Part shown: piece after piece, positions 1 through 8,990 of the stretch | Layout of the letters: each line of letters opens with the position of its first letter | Numbering within the stretch: position 1 is the first letter of the stretch | NCBI RefSeq assembly: GCF_025144335.1 | Contig: NZ_CP083539.1 | Location: 435,501-499,500, forward strand | Length of the DNA stretch: 64,000 nucleotides | Direction of reading: 5' to 3' | Source of the DNA: Jannaschia sp. W003 | GTDB taxonomy: Bacteria > Pseudomonadota > Alphaproteobacteria > Rhodobacterales > Rhodobacteraceae | Program-made: the position numbers and the translations under genes | Notes under the pieces: model-generated | What the model was told of the DNA's origin: nothing | The model's database searches: none | The model's input: the letters and a program-made list of their open reading frames with translations, nothing else

Positions 1-2
1 CG

Positions 3-1046
3 ATGCTGCGCGACGCGCTCCACGCCGCCAGCCGCCCGCTGGAGGCTGCGCATCTCGCCCACGCGCGCGGGATCCACGACCGCTGGTCCGCGCTCCTGCT
101 CGCCGCCTCGGGCGAGGGCACGGCCCCCCCGGGAGGGGCGCTGGTCGACGGGTGCGGTCCGGCGGCGCTCCTGCTCTCGCTCGCCGCCGCGCCGCCCGAC
201 CGGCGGCTGCCCGAGGAGGCGCGGCGCGCGCTCCTGGAGCTGGTGCAGGACATGCACGCCGCGCGGCGGACCGCCCTGCTCGCCCGCGCCGCGGCCCATG
301 TGCGCCTCGTCGGGATGGACGGCCTCGCCGCCGAGATCGAGACGCGCACGCCGCCCGAGTACGAGGGTCCACCCGTCTACGACCCGGCCGCCCATGGCGC
401 GGCGCTGGCCGCCCGCCTCGGCCCCGACCGCGCCGCGGCGGCGCTCCCGCCCCGCGCGCTGGCCGAGGCGGAGGGCCTCGTGGGCGAGCTGCCCGAAGGC
501 GACGTGCGGGGCACCCTGGAGACCGCGCTGATCCGCGCCGCGCTGCACGGCGGGGACTGGAGCGCCGCCGCCGCACGGCTGGAGCGGGCGGCGCCCGAGC
601 TGCGGGCGTCCGCCCTCGGCCGGGCCGCGCGGGACCTGCGCGCGGCGTCCGGCCCGGAGGCGGTGGTCGCGGCCACGGCGCTCCTGCGCTGGCGCGAGGC
701 GATGCCCGCGCAGGGGCGCGCCGCGCTCGCGGCCCTCGTGCGGGACGCAGGCTACTCCTCGATTGCGGACCGCTGGCAGCCTGCCGGACCCGACGCGCCG
801 GTGCTCGTCACGGTTGCCTCCCCGCCGGGGCCGGAAGCCGCCGCCTGGCTGTCGCGCGACCTCGCCGCCGCGGCTGCCGCGGGCGATGGCCCCCGCTCGC
901 GCATCGCGGCGCACCTGCTCGCCGGCGACCCCGAGGCGGCGCCGGGCACGATCGCCGGCGCGCGGGCCCGCCTCGACCGCGGGCGCACGGCGGCGGCCCA
1001 CGTCGCCGCCCTGCTGCGGGACACGGGCGGGGAAACCGATCCTTAA
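3..1046 (+). CDS. Hypothetical protein upstream of flhA, probably 5'-truncated by the window edge
   Basis: I do not recognise this gene. It encodes at least 347 residues, rich in alanine, arginine and leucine, with no clear membrane segment and a composition that suggests an all-helical, TPR-like fold. The frame is open to the left edge, so the ATG at position 3 may be internal. It ends in TAA 45 bases before the flhA start on the same strand, so it is likely part of the flagellar operon. Codon use matches the neighbours. A role in flagellar assembly is inferred from position only. Confidence 0.5.
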   Translation: MLRDALHAASRPLEAAHLAHARGIHDRWSALLLAASGEGTAPPGGALVDGCGPAALLLSLAAAPPDRRLPEEARRALLELVQDMHAARRTALLARAAAHVRLVGMDGLAAEIETRTPPEYEGPPVYDPAAHGAALAARLGPDRAAAALPPRALAEAEGLVGELPEGDVRGTLETALIRAALHGGDWSAAAARLERAAPELRASALGRAARDLRAASGPEAVVAATALLRWREAMPAQGRAALAALVRDAGYSSIADRWQPAGPDAPVLVTVASPPGPEAAAWLSRDLAAAAAAGDGPRSRIAAHLLAGDPEAAPGTIAGARARLDRGRTAAAHVAALLRDTGGETDP

Positions 1047-1091
1047 CCACCGCGCGCTAGCCATGCGCCGACCCGCCGCGAGAGGATGACC

Positions 1092-3155
1092 ATGCGCGCG
1101 CTGTTCCAGCCAACCGTGCTCTTCGCCCTCGCGCTGATGTCGGTGATCGTGATGATGGTGGTCCCGATCCCGTCATGGATGCTCGACATCGGGCTCGCCT
1201 CCTCGTTCGCGCTGGCGATCCTGATGTTCACCACCGCGCTCTTCGTGGAGCGGCCCCTCGACTTCTCATCCTTTCCCACGGTGCTCCTGGCCTCGCTGAT
1301 GCTGCGGCTGGCGCTCAACGTGTCGTCCACCAAGCTCATCATCGGCCAGGGCCATACCGGGACCCACGCTGCCGGCCACGTGATCGAGGGCTTCGCCCGC
1401 TTCGTGATGGGCGGCAGCGTGTTCCTCGGCGTGGTGATCTTCTGCGTGCTCCTGATCGTGAACTTCGTGGTCATCACCAAGGGCGCCACGCGCATGGCCG
1501 AGGTGGGCGCGCGCTTCGCGCTCGACGGTATGCCGGGTCGCCAGCTCGCCATCGACAGCGACATGGCGGCCGGCGCCATCGACCACGCCGAGGCCAAGCG
1601 CCGCCGCGAGACGGAGCTGGCCGAGACCACCTTCTTCGGCTCGCTCGACGGCGCCTCGAAGTTCGTGAAGGGCGATGCGGTGGCGGGCCTGCTGATCACG
1701 CTCCTGAACCTCGTGGTCGGCCTCGCCGTGGGCCTCCTGGTGCACGGCATGGCGGTGGGCGACGCGCTGCAGACCTACTCGATCCTGACCGTGGGCGACG
1801 GGCTGGTCAGCCAGATCCCGGCCGTGATCATCTCGATCGCCTCGGCGCTCTTGCTCGCGCGCGGCGGGGCGACCGGCAAGATGGACCTCGCGATCCTAGC
1901 GCAGATCGGCGGCAACCCCTTTGCCTTGGGCACCGTGGGCGTGATCCTGGCGATCTTCGCCGCCGTGCCGGGCCTGCCGGTGGTGCCCTTCCTGCTGGGG
2001 GCCACGGGCATGGGCTGGGCCGCCTGGCACCGCCATCGCACGCTCGCCCGCGCCCGCGCCGAGGCGGACCGCCCGCCCGCCGATCAGCCGCTGCCGAAGA
2101 AGTCCATGGGCGACGTGCTCGACCTCGACGACATCGGCGTCACCTTCGCCCACGACCTCGTGGGCCTCGCGCTCGACCCCGCGCGCGGGCTGGAAGGGCG
2201 CATCGAGGGGATGCGCAACCACATCGCCCAGGGCTTCGGCATGATCCTCCCCGAGATCCGCCTGACGGACGACGCGGGCCTGCCGCCGGGCACCTACGTG
2301 ATTCGGGTGCAGGGCGTGGAGATGGCACGCGACCGCCTGCAACCGGGTCACCTCCTGATCCTCAAGGGCGACGCCCCGCTGCCCGCGGCCCCCGGGACGG
2401 ACGTGGCCGAGCCGGTCTACGGTGCCCCGGCCCGCTGGGTGCGCGAGGGCGCCGCGCAGCCCGAGACGCTGGCCGAGCTGACCGTGGTGACCCCCGACGA
2501 GGTGCTCGCCACCCACCTGATGGAGGTGGTGAAGTCCGCGTTCCCGCAGCTGATGGGCCTCAAGGCGCTGCAGCGCATCCTCGACGCCCACCGCGGCGTC
2601 AGCGACCCGGCCCGCGCCGCCGAGAACCGGCGCCTGATCGACGATCTGGTGCCCGCCAAGGTGCCGCAGGACCTGTTGCTCGCCGTGATGCGCCTCCTGC
2701 TGTCCGAGCGGATCTCGATCCGCAACCTCGCCGTGATCCTCGAGACCGTGGCCGAGGGGCGCGAGGCGAAGATGCCGCCCGACATGATCGCCGAGATGGT
2801 GCGCCAGCGCCTCGGCGCGCAGATCGTGGCCGAGCTGCGCCGCGCCGACGGCACCGTGCCGCTGATCCAGCTCGCCCCCGGCTGGGAGGAGTGCTTCGAG
2901 CGCCACCAGATGCAGGGCGGCCTCTCGGACGTGGCCCTGCCCGCCGAGACGGCCCGCAAGCTGCGTCAGGGCGTGGCCGACCTCGTGGCGCGCGCCGCCG
3001 AGAACGGCACCTACCCGGCCGTGGTCACCTCGGCGCGCCGCCGGCGCTACGTCCACGGCCTCCTGCGCGACGCCGGCCTCGGCAACCCCGTGCTCTCCTA
3101 CGAGGAGGTGGGCCACGGCGCGCGCCCCGCCATGCTCGGCTCCGTGGCGGCCTGA
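1092..3155 (+). CDS. flhA: Flagellar biosynthesis protein FlhA
   Basis: FlhA is the large inner-membrane subunit of the flagellar type III export gate; its cytoplasmic domain forms the ring that receives substrates and chaperones. The protein is 687 residues, normal for the family. The N-terminal third is a run of hydrophobic helices and the rest is the soluble export domain. Two in-frame ATGs lie at 1086 and 1092. GAGAGG ends directly against the first but about six bases before the second, so 1092 is preferred. fliR follows after two bases. Confidence 0.95.
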   Translation: MRALFQPTVLFALALMSVIVMMVVPIPSWMLDIGLASSFALAILMFTTALFVERPLDFSSFPTVLLASLMLRLALNVSSTKLIIGQGHTGTHAAGHVIEGFARFVMGGSVFLGVVIFCVLLIVNFVVITKGATRMAEVGARFALDGMPGRQLAIDSDMAAGAIDHAEAKRRRETELAETTFFGSLDGASKFVKGDAVAGLLITLLNLVVGLAVGLLVHGMAVGDALQTYSILTVGDGLVSQIPAVIISIASALLLARGGATGKMDLAILAQIGGNPFALGTVGVILAIFAAVPGLPVVPFLLGATGMGWAAWHRHRTLARARAEADRPPADQPLPKKSMGDVLDLDDIGVTFAHDLVGLALDPARGLEGRIEGMRNHIAQGFGMILPEIRLTDDAGLPPGTYVIRVQGVEMARDRLQPGHLLILKGDAPLPAAPGTDVAEPVYGAPARWVREGAAQPETLAELTVVTPDEVLATHLMEVVKSAFPQLMGLKALQRILDAHRGVSDPARAAENRRLIDDLVPAKVPQDLLLAVMRLLLSERISIRNLAVILETVAEGREAKMPPDMIAEMVRQRLGAQIVAELRRADGTVPLIQLAPGWEECFERHQMQGGLSDVALPAETARKLRQGVADLVARAAENGTYPAVVTSARRRRYVHGLLRDAGLGNPVLSYEEVGHGARPAMLGSVAA

Positions 3156-3157
3156 GG

Positions 3158-3919
3158 GTGGAGGCGCTGGCGCAGGTGGCCGCCGCGATGGACGCCCCCT
3201 TCGGCGCCGCCGCCGCGGTGTTCCTGCGCGTCAGCGGCCTCATGCTCCTCCTGCCCGCGATCGGCGAGCGCATGGTGCCCGCGCGCGTGCGGCTGGTGGC
3301 CGCCGCCGCGCTGACGGCGGTGCTCGCACCGCTCCTGCCCGCGGCGCAGGTGCCGCCCGCGATCACGCCCGCGCTCGCCTTGGGCGAGGTGGCGGTGGGC
3401 GCGGCCCTCGGCGCGGCCCTGCGGTTCCTGGCCCAGGCGCTGCTGGTGGCGGGAACGATCGCGGCGCAGGCGGCCTCGCTGTCGCAGCTCTTCGGCGCGC
3501 CCTCGGCCGAGCCGTCCTCGGCGATCGGCGTGCTGCTCCACGTGGCGGGGCTGGCGCTGCTGATGGCGTCCGGCCTCCACCTTGCCGTGGTCGAGATGCT
3601 CCTGCGCAGCTGGGACGTGTTCCCGGTGGGCTTCGCCCTGCCGGGGGGCGCGCTGGCCGAATGGGGCGTCGCGCGGGTGGGCGACGCCTTCGCGCTGGCG
3701 GTCGGCCTCGCCCTGCCCTTCGTGATCGTCTCGACGCTCTACAACCTCACGCTCGGCGTCATCAACAAGGCCATGCCGCAGCTCATGGTGGCCCTCGTGG
3801 GCGCGCCCGCGATCACCGGCCTCGCGCTGGCGACACTGGCCGCCACGGCCGCCACCATCCTCACGGTCTGGCGCGAGCGGGTGATGGGCACCCTGGCCGA
3901 CCCGCTGCTCCTGCCGTGA
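3158..3919 (+). CDS. fliR: Flagellar biosynthesis protein FliR
   Basis: FliR is an integral membrane part of the export gate, working with FliP, FliQ and FlhB. The frame encodes 253 residues with about six hydrophobic segments, the usual FliR size. The start is taken as GTG at 3158, just after the flhA stop, which gives the roseobacter-type beginning VEALAQ (read as MEALAQ); an ATG at 3188 is the alternative. The stop TGA overlaps the flhB GTG (GTGA), indicating translational coupling. fliP is not in this window. Confidence 0.92.
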   Translation: MEALAQVAAAMDAPFGAAAAVFLRVSGLMLLLPAIGERMVPARVRLVAAAALTAVLAPLLPAAQVPPAITPALALGEVAVGAALGAALRFLAQALLVAGTIAAQAASLSQLFGAPSAEPSSAIGVLLHVAGLALLMASGLHLAVVEMLLRSWDVFPVGFALPGGALAEWGVARVGDAFALAVGLALPFVIVSTLYNLTLGVINKAMPQLMVALVGAPAITGLALATLAATAATILTVWRERVMGTLADPLLLP

Positions 3920-4965
3920 GCGAGGAGGCCGACAAGCCGCACGAGCCGACGCCGCGCAAGCTGCAGAAGGCCCGCGAGAAGGGCGAGATCGCCCGCTCCG
4001 CCGAGCTGAACGCCTTCGGCCTCTACTGCGGCGGCGCGGCGGCCCTCTTAGTGGCCGGCCCTCCGGTGGCGCGCCGTCTCGTCGACGTCGGGGCCGCGAT
4101 GCTGGCGGGGGGCAGCGCCGTCTCCATGGCCGCGGCGGGGTCCACCGCCCTGCGCGAGGCGGCGCTGGCGAGCGCGTGGCTCGCCGCCGCGCCCGCGCTC
4201 GCGGTGGCCGGCGCGGTGGCGGCGCAGCGCGCGGCGGTGATGGCACCTTCGCGGCTAGCGCCCAAGGCCGCGCGCGTCTCGATCCTGGCGAACGCCAAGA
4301 ACAAGTTCGGCCCCACCGGGCTGTTCGAGTTCGCGAAGTCCGCCGCCAAGATGACGCTCTACGGCGCGCTCCTCGGCGCCGTCCTCTGGAGCGCGGCGGA
4401 CCCCATCATCGCCGCCGCCGCGCTGCCGGCGGCGCAGGGAACGATGCTGCTCGGCCGCCTCGTGCTGGCCTCGCTGGCGGTGGTGGTGGGCGTCGCGGGG
4501 TGCATCGCCGCAGTCGACGTGACCTGGCAGCGCCACTCCCACGCCTCGCGCAACCGCATGTCCCGCCAGGAGCTGCAGGACGAGATGAAGGAGTCCGACG
4601 GCGACCCGCAGTTCAAGGCCCAGCGACGCCAGCGCGCGCAGGAGATCGCGATGAACCAGATGCTCGCCGACGTTCCCGACGCCACGGTGGTGGTCGTCAA
4701 CCCGACGCACTACGCGGTGGCCCTGCGCTGGTCGGCCGCGGAGCCCAGCCCGCCGGTCTGCCTCGCCAAGGGCACCGACGCGATCGCGCTGCGGATCCGC
4801 GAAGCGGCCGAGGCGGCGCGCGTGCCGATCTTCAGCGACCCGCCCACGGCGCGCGCGCTCCACGCCACCGTGGAGCTGGGCGACGCCATCCCGCGCGAGC
4901 ACTTCCGCGCCGTGGCGGCCGCGATCCGCTTCGCCGAGGCGCTGCGCCGGGAGGCCGGACGGTGA
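3916..4965 (+). CDS. flhB: Flagellar biosynthesis protein FlhB (substrate-specificity switch)
   Basis: FlhB is the export-gate protein that switches secretion from rod/hook to filament substrates after self-cleavage. The protein is 349 residues. It begins with the family N-terminus EPTPRKLQKAREKGEI, has several membrane helices, and carries the autocleavage motif NPTH (within VVVNPTHYAVALRW, about two-thirds along). The GTG start overlaps the fliR stop, and its own stop overlaps the GTG of the next gene. The order flhA-fliR-flhB is typical of Rhodobacterales. Confidence 0.95.
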   Translation: MSEEADKPHEPTPRKLQKAREKGEIARSAELNAFGLYCGGAAALLVAGPPVARRLVDVGAAMLAGGSAVSMAAAGSTALREAALASAWLAAAPALAVAGAVAAQRAAVMAPSRLAPKAARVSILANAKNKFGPTGLFEFAKSAAKMTLYGALLGAVLWSAADPIIAAAALPAAQGTMLLGRLVLASLAVVVGVAGCIAAVDVTWQRHSHASRNRMSRQELQDEMKESDGDPQFKAQRRQRAQEIAMNQMLADVPDATVVVVNPTHYAVALRWSAAEPSPPVCLAKGTDAIALRIREAAEAARVPIFSDPPTARALHATVELGDAIPREHFRAVAAAIRFAEALRREAGR

Positions 4966-5309
4966 CGGGCCGCGCGAGGCAGCGGGCGCGCGAGCTGCGC
5001 GCGCTGGCCGACCTGGCGGCCCTCGTGGCCGAGCGCCGCCGCGCCGAGCTGATGCGCGAGGAGCGGCGTCACCAGCCCGTGCGGGCCGAGCTGTCCCGCC
5101 TCGAGACGCCGGCGCCTGCCCCGGACGGCGCGACGCTGGCCGAGGCGCACGACCGGGCGGCGTGGGAGGTGTGGCGCGCGGGCCGCCGCCGCGACCTCGC
5201 CATGGCGCTGGCCCGCGCCGAGACGACCCTGCGCCCCCTGCGCCACCATGCGGCCCGTGCCGTCGCCCGCGAGCGCGTGCTCGACCGGCTCGCGAAGGAG
5301 GGGCGCTAG
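4962..5309 (+). CDS. Small charged helical protein, FliJ-like
   Basis: This 115-residue protein is almost entirely Arg/Glu/Ala-rich helix and probably coiled coil. Its size and composition resemble FliJ, the export-apparatus escort protein that bridges the FliI ATPase ring and FlhA. It is translationally coupled to flhB through GTGA. No FliJ-like gene follows fliI in this window, which makes the assignment plausible. FliJ sequences are poorly conserved, so the identification rests on size, composition and position rather than on a motif. Confidence 0.5.
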   Translation: MTGRARQRARELRALADLAALVAERRRAELMREERRHQPVRAELSRLETPAPAPDGATLAEAHDRAAWEVWRAGRRRDLAMALARAETTLRPLRHHAARAVARERVLDRLAKEGR

Positions 5310-5352
5310 GGGGAGGGCGCGCTCCGTCCGGCGGCGCCCCCGGATCCCGCGC

Positions 5353-5799
5353 CTAACGCTCGCGGCGGTCGATCGCCGTCACCAGCACCGTCGCCGCGTC
5401 GGGGTGCAGCGCCGCGCGGATCGCCTCGTTCAGCGCGAGGCGGAGGCGGTTCATGGGCAGCGCGTCCGTGAAGCGCCCGTCGAAGCCCCCGAGGCCCGCG
5501 TGGCGGAACAGCGCCTCGAGCAGGCGGTCGCGCAGCACCGCCTCGCGGCGCAGCAGCACCTCGCTCGGCAGGGTCTCGCTCTGCAGCGCGAGGTTCAGCA
5601 CGACGTGCCCCCGCACCCGCCCGTCGTCGACGATGGGCACGATGAACTCGCGCGTGAGGTTCACCAGATCCGGCTCGGGCAGCGGCTCGGGCGGGGGCGG
5701 CGCGGCGGCGGCCTCGGGGGGCGGGCGCAGGAACACCGCCGCCGCCCCGCCGCCTGCGGCGAACAGGAGGATCGCCACGATGCCCAGCACCGCCTTCAC
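5353..5799 (-). CDS. fliL: FliL-family flagellar basal-body-associated protein
   Basis: FliL proteins are single-pass inner-membrane proteins near the stator that affect motor torque. The 148-residue protein has one N-terminal membrane segment (about residues 4-24), a proline/alanine-rich linker, then a soluble periplasmic domain with the FliL pattern of conserved hydrophobic strands and a long terminal helix. It starts at GTG (5799), one base after the flgH stop, and is the last gene of the flgB-to-fliL operon. It converges on the FliJ-like gene with a 43-base gap. Confidence 0.75.
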   Translation of the reverse strand: MKAVLGIVAILLFAAGGGAAAVFLRPPPEAAAAPPPPEPLPEPDLVNLTREFIVPIVDDGRVRGHVVLNLALQSETLPSEVLLRREAVLRDRLLEALFRHAGLGGFDGRFTDALPMNRLRLALNEAIRAALHPDAATVLVTAIDRRER

Positions 5800-5800
5800 G

Positions 5801-6520
5801 TCAGAACGGCAGCAGGATGTCGGCCACCTGCTGACCGTAGCGCGGCTGCTGCACGTCGGTGATCTGCCCGCGGCCGCCGTAGGAGATGCGCGCCGAGGCG
5901 ATCTTGTCGTAGGTGATCTCGTTCTGCCGCGTCACGTCCTCGGGGCGCACGAAACCCGTCACCAAGAGCACCCGCACCTCGTTGTTGACGCGCACCTCCT
6001 GCGTGCCCTCGATCCGCAGGACGCCGTTGGCCTGCACCTCGACCACGGTGGCCGCGACGCGCAAGGTCAGCCGCTCCTTGCGGCGGATCGAGCCGTCGCC
6101 CGAGAAGTCCGACGAGGAGTCGAGGCTTACGGCCGCGTCCAGCCCCGCGCCGTCGGGCAACCCGTCCTCCAGCGACTGGGGCAGGCCGAACAGGTCGGGC
6201 ACCGACAGCCCCTCGCTCCCGGAGCGCGAGCGCGCGCTGGAGTTGTCGAATTCGGCCCGCTCGTCGATGCTGATCACCACCGTGAGGATGTCGCCGCGCC
6301 GTCCCGCGCGCCGGTCGCCGAGCAGCGAGCGCGGTCCCCCCGTCCACAGCGAGGCCGCGTCGACGGGCACGTCGGCCGCCTCGGGCAGGACTGGGCCGAC
6401 GGCCATGGCGAAGTGCTCCGGCCCGCCCGCGTTCGAGGTGAGCTGCGGCGGGCGGCCCACCTCCGCGATGCGCCCGCAGGCGCCGAGGGCGAGGGTGCCA
6501 CAAAGGACCGCGCGGATCAT
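5801..6520 (-). CDS. flgH: Flagellar L-ring lipoprotein FlgH
   Basis: FlgH forms the L-ring bushing in the outer membrane around the distal rod. The 239-residue protein has a short signal peptide ending in the lipobox LALGAC, so it is a lipoprotein. The body shows the FlgH pattern, including GDILTVVISIDERAEFDN and a C-terminal DILLPF. The ATG overlaps the flgA stop as ATGA. The partner P-ring gene flgI is not in the window. Confidence 0.93.
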   Translation of the reverse strand: MIRAVLCGTLALGACGRIAEVGRPPQLTSNAGGPEHFAMAVGPVLPEAADVPVDAASLWTGGPRSLLGDRRAGRRGDILTVVISIDERAEFDNSSARSRSGSEGLSVPDLFGLPQSLEDGLPDGAGLDAAVSLDSSSDFSGDGSIRRKERLTLRVAATVVEVQANGVLRIEGTQEVRVNNEVRVLLVTGFVRPEDVTRQNEITYDKIASARISYGGRGQITDVQQPRYGQQVADILLPF

Positions 6521-6939
6521 CGCGTCACCTCCACACGGCCCGGCCCGACCGCGATGCCCGTGACGGTGGAGCGCGACCCGGTGTTGAGCACCCGCACCGT
6601 CTCGCCAGCGCCGGCCCGCGCGAGCGCGCGCCCCTCGGCGGCGATCACGAGGGGGCCGGCGCGGAACAGCAGGATGACGGGCTCGTTGCGGTGGATCAGC
6701 GTGGGCATGCCCAGATCCCCGGGCAGCACGGGCCGATCGGGGTAGAGGTTCACGCGCGCCTCCAGCCCGATCGCGTCGCGCATGTCGCCCAGCGCGCCCG
6801 GCGCGTCGCCGTCGGCCATGGCGAGGTGCACGGCCTCGATCACCGTGCCCGCGCGGATGGGCGCGGCGGCGACCACGGTCTGCGCCGCGGCCGGCGCGGC
6901 GGCGGCGCAGGCGACGAGGAGGAGCAGCGCGCGGATCAT
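6517..6939 (-). CDS. flgA: P-ring assembly chaperone FlgA
   Basis: FlgA is the periplasmic chaperone for P-ring (FlgI) assembly. The 140-residue protein has a cleavable signal peptide (cleavage near AAAQ, about residue 20) followed by a SAF-type domain (starting TVVAAAPIRAGTVI). It is shorter than enterobacterial FlgA, as is usual in this group. It overlaps flgG upstream and flgH downstream by ATGA at both ends, so the three are translationally coupled. Confidence 0.85.
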   Translation of the reverse strand: MIRALLLLVACAAAAPAAAQTVVAAAPIRAGTVIEAVHLAMADGDAPGALGDMRDAIGLEARVNLYPDRPVLPGDLGMPTLIHRNEPVILLFRAGPLVIAAEGRALARAGAGETVRVLNTGSRSTVTGIAVGPGRVEVTR

Positions 6940-7721
6940 CGGATCTGCGCCGTGGCGCCCAGCATCTGGTCGGCCGCCGTGATGACCTTGGCGTTCATCT
7001 CGTAGCCGCGCTGGGCCTCGATCAGGTCGGTGATCTCCTTCACTGCGTCGACCGAGCTGTCCTCAAGGTAGCCGTGGCGGAACAGGCCCAGCCCGTCCTC
7101 GCCGGCGAAGCCCTCGACAGGGGCGCCCGAGGCCTGGGTCTCGCCGTAGAGGTTGGAGCCGAGCCCCTCGAGCCCCTTCTCGTTGGTGAAGGCGGCCAGC
7201 GTGAGTTGGCCCAGCAGCTCGGGCTCCACGCGGTCGGCGAAGTAGGCGTAGATCTCGCCCTCGGCGTTGATCGATATGTCGCGCGCGTCGTCCGGGATGG
7301 TGATGTCGGGGGTGACGGGATGACCGTCGGAGGTGACCAAGAGGCCGTCGCCCGTGCGCTTGAGCGCCCCGTCGCGGGTGAAGGCGGCCGCGCCCGAGGG
7401 TAGGGTGACCTGCAGGTAGCCCTTGCCCGAGATGGCGACGTCCAGCTCTCCGCCGGTCTGCGAGATGCTGCCCTGCGCGGGCGCCATCGAGACGGCTGCG
7501 GGCCGTACCCCGAGGCCCAGCTGCACGCCCGCGGGCAGCACCGCGCCGGTGGTGGACGCGATCGAGCCGGCGCGCTGGAGCTGCTGGTAGTGCAGGTCCG
7601 CGAACTCCGCGCGGCGGGCGTTGTAGGCGGTGGTGTTCATGTTGGCGAGGTTGTTCGAGATCACCTCGACCCGCATCTGCTGGGCGTTCATGCCCGTGGC
7701 GGCAATGGCGAGTGCGCGCAT
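6936..7721 (-). CDS. flgG: Flagellar distal rod protein FlgG
   Basis: FlgG builds the distal rod of the basal body. The 261-residue protein has the N-terminal flagellar rod signature (MRALAIAATGMNAQQ... NNLANMNTTAYNARR) and the matching C-terminal helix (EITDLIEAQRGYEMNAKVI), which pair in the assembled rod. Length is standard. An AGGAGAG ribosome binding site precedes the ATG, nine bases downstream of flgF. Confidence 0.95.
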   Translation of the reverse strand: MRALAIAATGMNAQQMRVEVISNNLANMNTTAYNARRAEFADLHYQQLQRAGSIASTTGAVLPAGVQLGLGVRPAAVSMAPAQGSISQTGGELDVAISGKGYLQVTLPSGAAAFTRDGALKRTGDGLLVTSDGHPVTPDITIPDDARDISINAEGEIYAYFADRVEPELLGQLTLAAFTNEKGLEGLGSNLYGETQASGAPVEGFAGEDGLGLFRHGYLEDSSVDAVKEITDLIEAQRGYEMNAKVITAADQMLGATAQIR

Positions 7722-7730
7722 CTCTCTCTC

Positions 7731-8447
7731 CTACTGGGGGTCCATCACGCGCATCATCGCGCGCAGGCGTTCGTCCTCGCGGTCGAGCATGGACTGGCCC
7801 ATGCCGTAGGCGTTCTGCACGGCGATCATCCGGGCGATCTCGATCACGGGCGAGGTGTTGGAGCCCTCGAGGAAGCCCTGCATCATGCGCCCGCCGATCA
7901 CCGGCTCCACCCCGCCCTCGTGGCGGAAGCGGGTATCGCCCACGCGGACCAGCCCCTGGGGGTCGTCGGGCCGCACGAGGCCGATCTCGCCGAAGGGCCG
8001 CCCCCCGCGGCTCAGCGTGCCGTCGGGCGCGATCGCCACGTCGCCGGGGCCGGGCGGCACCGCGACGGGCGCGCCGCCCGCGTCGAGCAGCGGCAGGCCG
8101 TCGGGCGTGACCAGGGTGCCGGCGGCATCCGCCGAGAAGGTGCCCGCGCGCGTCAGCAGCGGGCCGTCGGGGCCGCCGATCTGGAAGAATCCGTCGCCCT
8201 CGATGGCGAGGTCGTAGGTGCCACCCGTGCGCTCCAGGGCGCCCTGCGACAGGTCGGTGTGGCGCGCGGCCGCGTCGCCCATCGACAGCGACGGCGCGCC
8301 GCCCGCGCCCGCGGCCACGTGCTCGGCGAACACCACCGCCTCGGCGCGGTATCCGGTGGTGCCCGCGTTCGCGATGTTCTGCGCGATCACGTCGAGCTCG
8401 CGCATGAGGCCCGACTGGCGCGACAGCGTGGCGTAGATGCCGTCCAT
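7731..8447 (-). CDS. flgF: Flagellar proximal rod protein FlgF
   Basis: FlgF is a proximal rod subunit. The 238-residue protein carries the rod N-terminal signature (LMRELDVIAQNIANAGTTGY), the central DLAIEGDGFFQI motif of the FlgE/F/G family, and a C-terminal helix (EIARMIAVQNAYGMGQSML). The start is the ATG at 8447 (MDGIYATLSRQ); the longer open frame upstream is fliQ read in another frame. It lies two bases after fliQ. Confidence 0.93.
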   Translation of the reverse strand: MDGIYATLSRQSGLMRELDVIAQNIANAGTTGYRAEAVVFAEHVAAGAGGAPSLSMGDAAARHTDLSQGALERTGGTYDLAIEGDGFFQIGGPDGPLLTRAGTFSADAAGTLVTPDGLPLLDAGGAPVAVPPGPGDVAIAPDGTLSRGGRPFGEIGLVRPDDPQGLVRVGDTRFRHEGGVEPVIGGRMMQGFLEGSNTSPVIEIARMIAVQNAYGMGQSMLDREDERLRAMMRVMDPQ

Positions 8448-8449
8448 CC

Positions 8450-8716
8450 TCAGCCCCCCATGATCAGGGGCAGCAGCGTGCCCCGGAAGTAGTGGGTGAG
8501 CGTCAGGGTCATGAACCCCATCGACAGCCAGAAGACGGCGAGGATCGCGGCCATCTTGGGCACGAAGGTCAGCGTCATCTCCTGCACGGAGGTCAGCGCC
8601 TGCACGAGGCCGATGGCGAGGCCCACCACCAGCGCCGCCGTGAGGATCGGCGTGGACACGGCGACCGCCACCCACAGCCCCTCGTGGAGCGCGTCGAAGA
8701 AGACGAGGTCGTCCAT
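8450..8716 (-). CDS. fliQ: Flagellar biosynthesis protein FliQ
   Basis: FliQ is a small two-helix membrane protein of the type III export gate. The 88-residue sequence has two long hydrophobic hairpin helices and the family motif around ALTSVQEMTLTFVPK. Length is exactly typical. Its ATG shares one base with the fliE stop (TGATG). Confidence 0.95.
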   Translation of the reverse strand: MDDLVFFDALHEGLWVAVAVSTPILTAALVVGLAIGLVQALTSVQEMTLTFVPKMAAILAVFWLSMGFMTLTLTHYFRGTLLPLIMGG

Positions 8717-8982
8717 CAGACCGGCATCCGCAGCAGTTCCTGGTAGGCCTCGACCACGCGGTCGCGCACCGCCACCGTGGCCTCGAGCGCGAGCCGGCTC
8801 TCGGTCAGGGCGGTCACCAGCGCGTGGGGGTCGCCCCCGCCCGTGACCGCCGCGGCGCCCTGCGCTTCCGCGCCGCGCATCGTGGCGAGGAACGCCTCGG
8901 CCGCCTCGGCCGCGCCCGCCGCCGGGGACGGAGCCTTGGGGGCCGCGTAGCCCGCGATCGCCTGGAGGGAGGAGACGTCCAT
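8716..8982 (-). CDS. fliE: Flagellar hook-basal body protein FliE
   Basis: FliE is the adaptor between the MS-ring and the proximal rod and is an early export substrate. This 88-residue protein has a low-complexity Ala/Pro N-terminus and the conserved C-terminal helix ending LALEATVAVRDRVVEAYQEL and RMPV, the FliE hallmark. It sits between flgC and fliQ, the usual order in the flgB-flgC-fliE block. Confidence 0.92.
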   Translation of the reverse strand: MDVSSLQAIAGYAAPKAPSPAAGAAEAAEAFLATMRGAEAQGAAAVTGGGDPHALVTALTESRLALEATVAVRDRVVEAYQELLRMPV

Positions 8983-8990
8983 GGGTGCAC

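Noticed and set aside
1175..3919. A 914-codon open frame overlapping flhA
   Set aside because: Only its last 253 codons (fliR, from GTG 3158) have family features; the rest is an Arg/Gly/Pro-rich shadow of flhA caused by high G+C.
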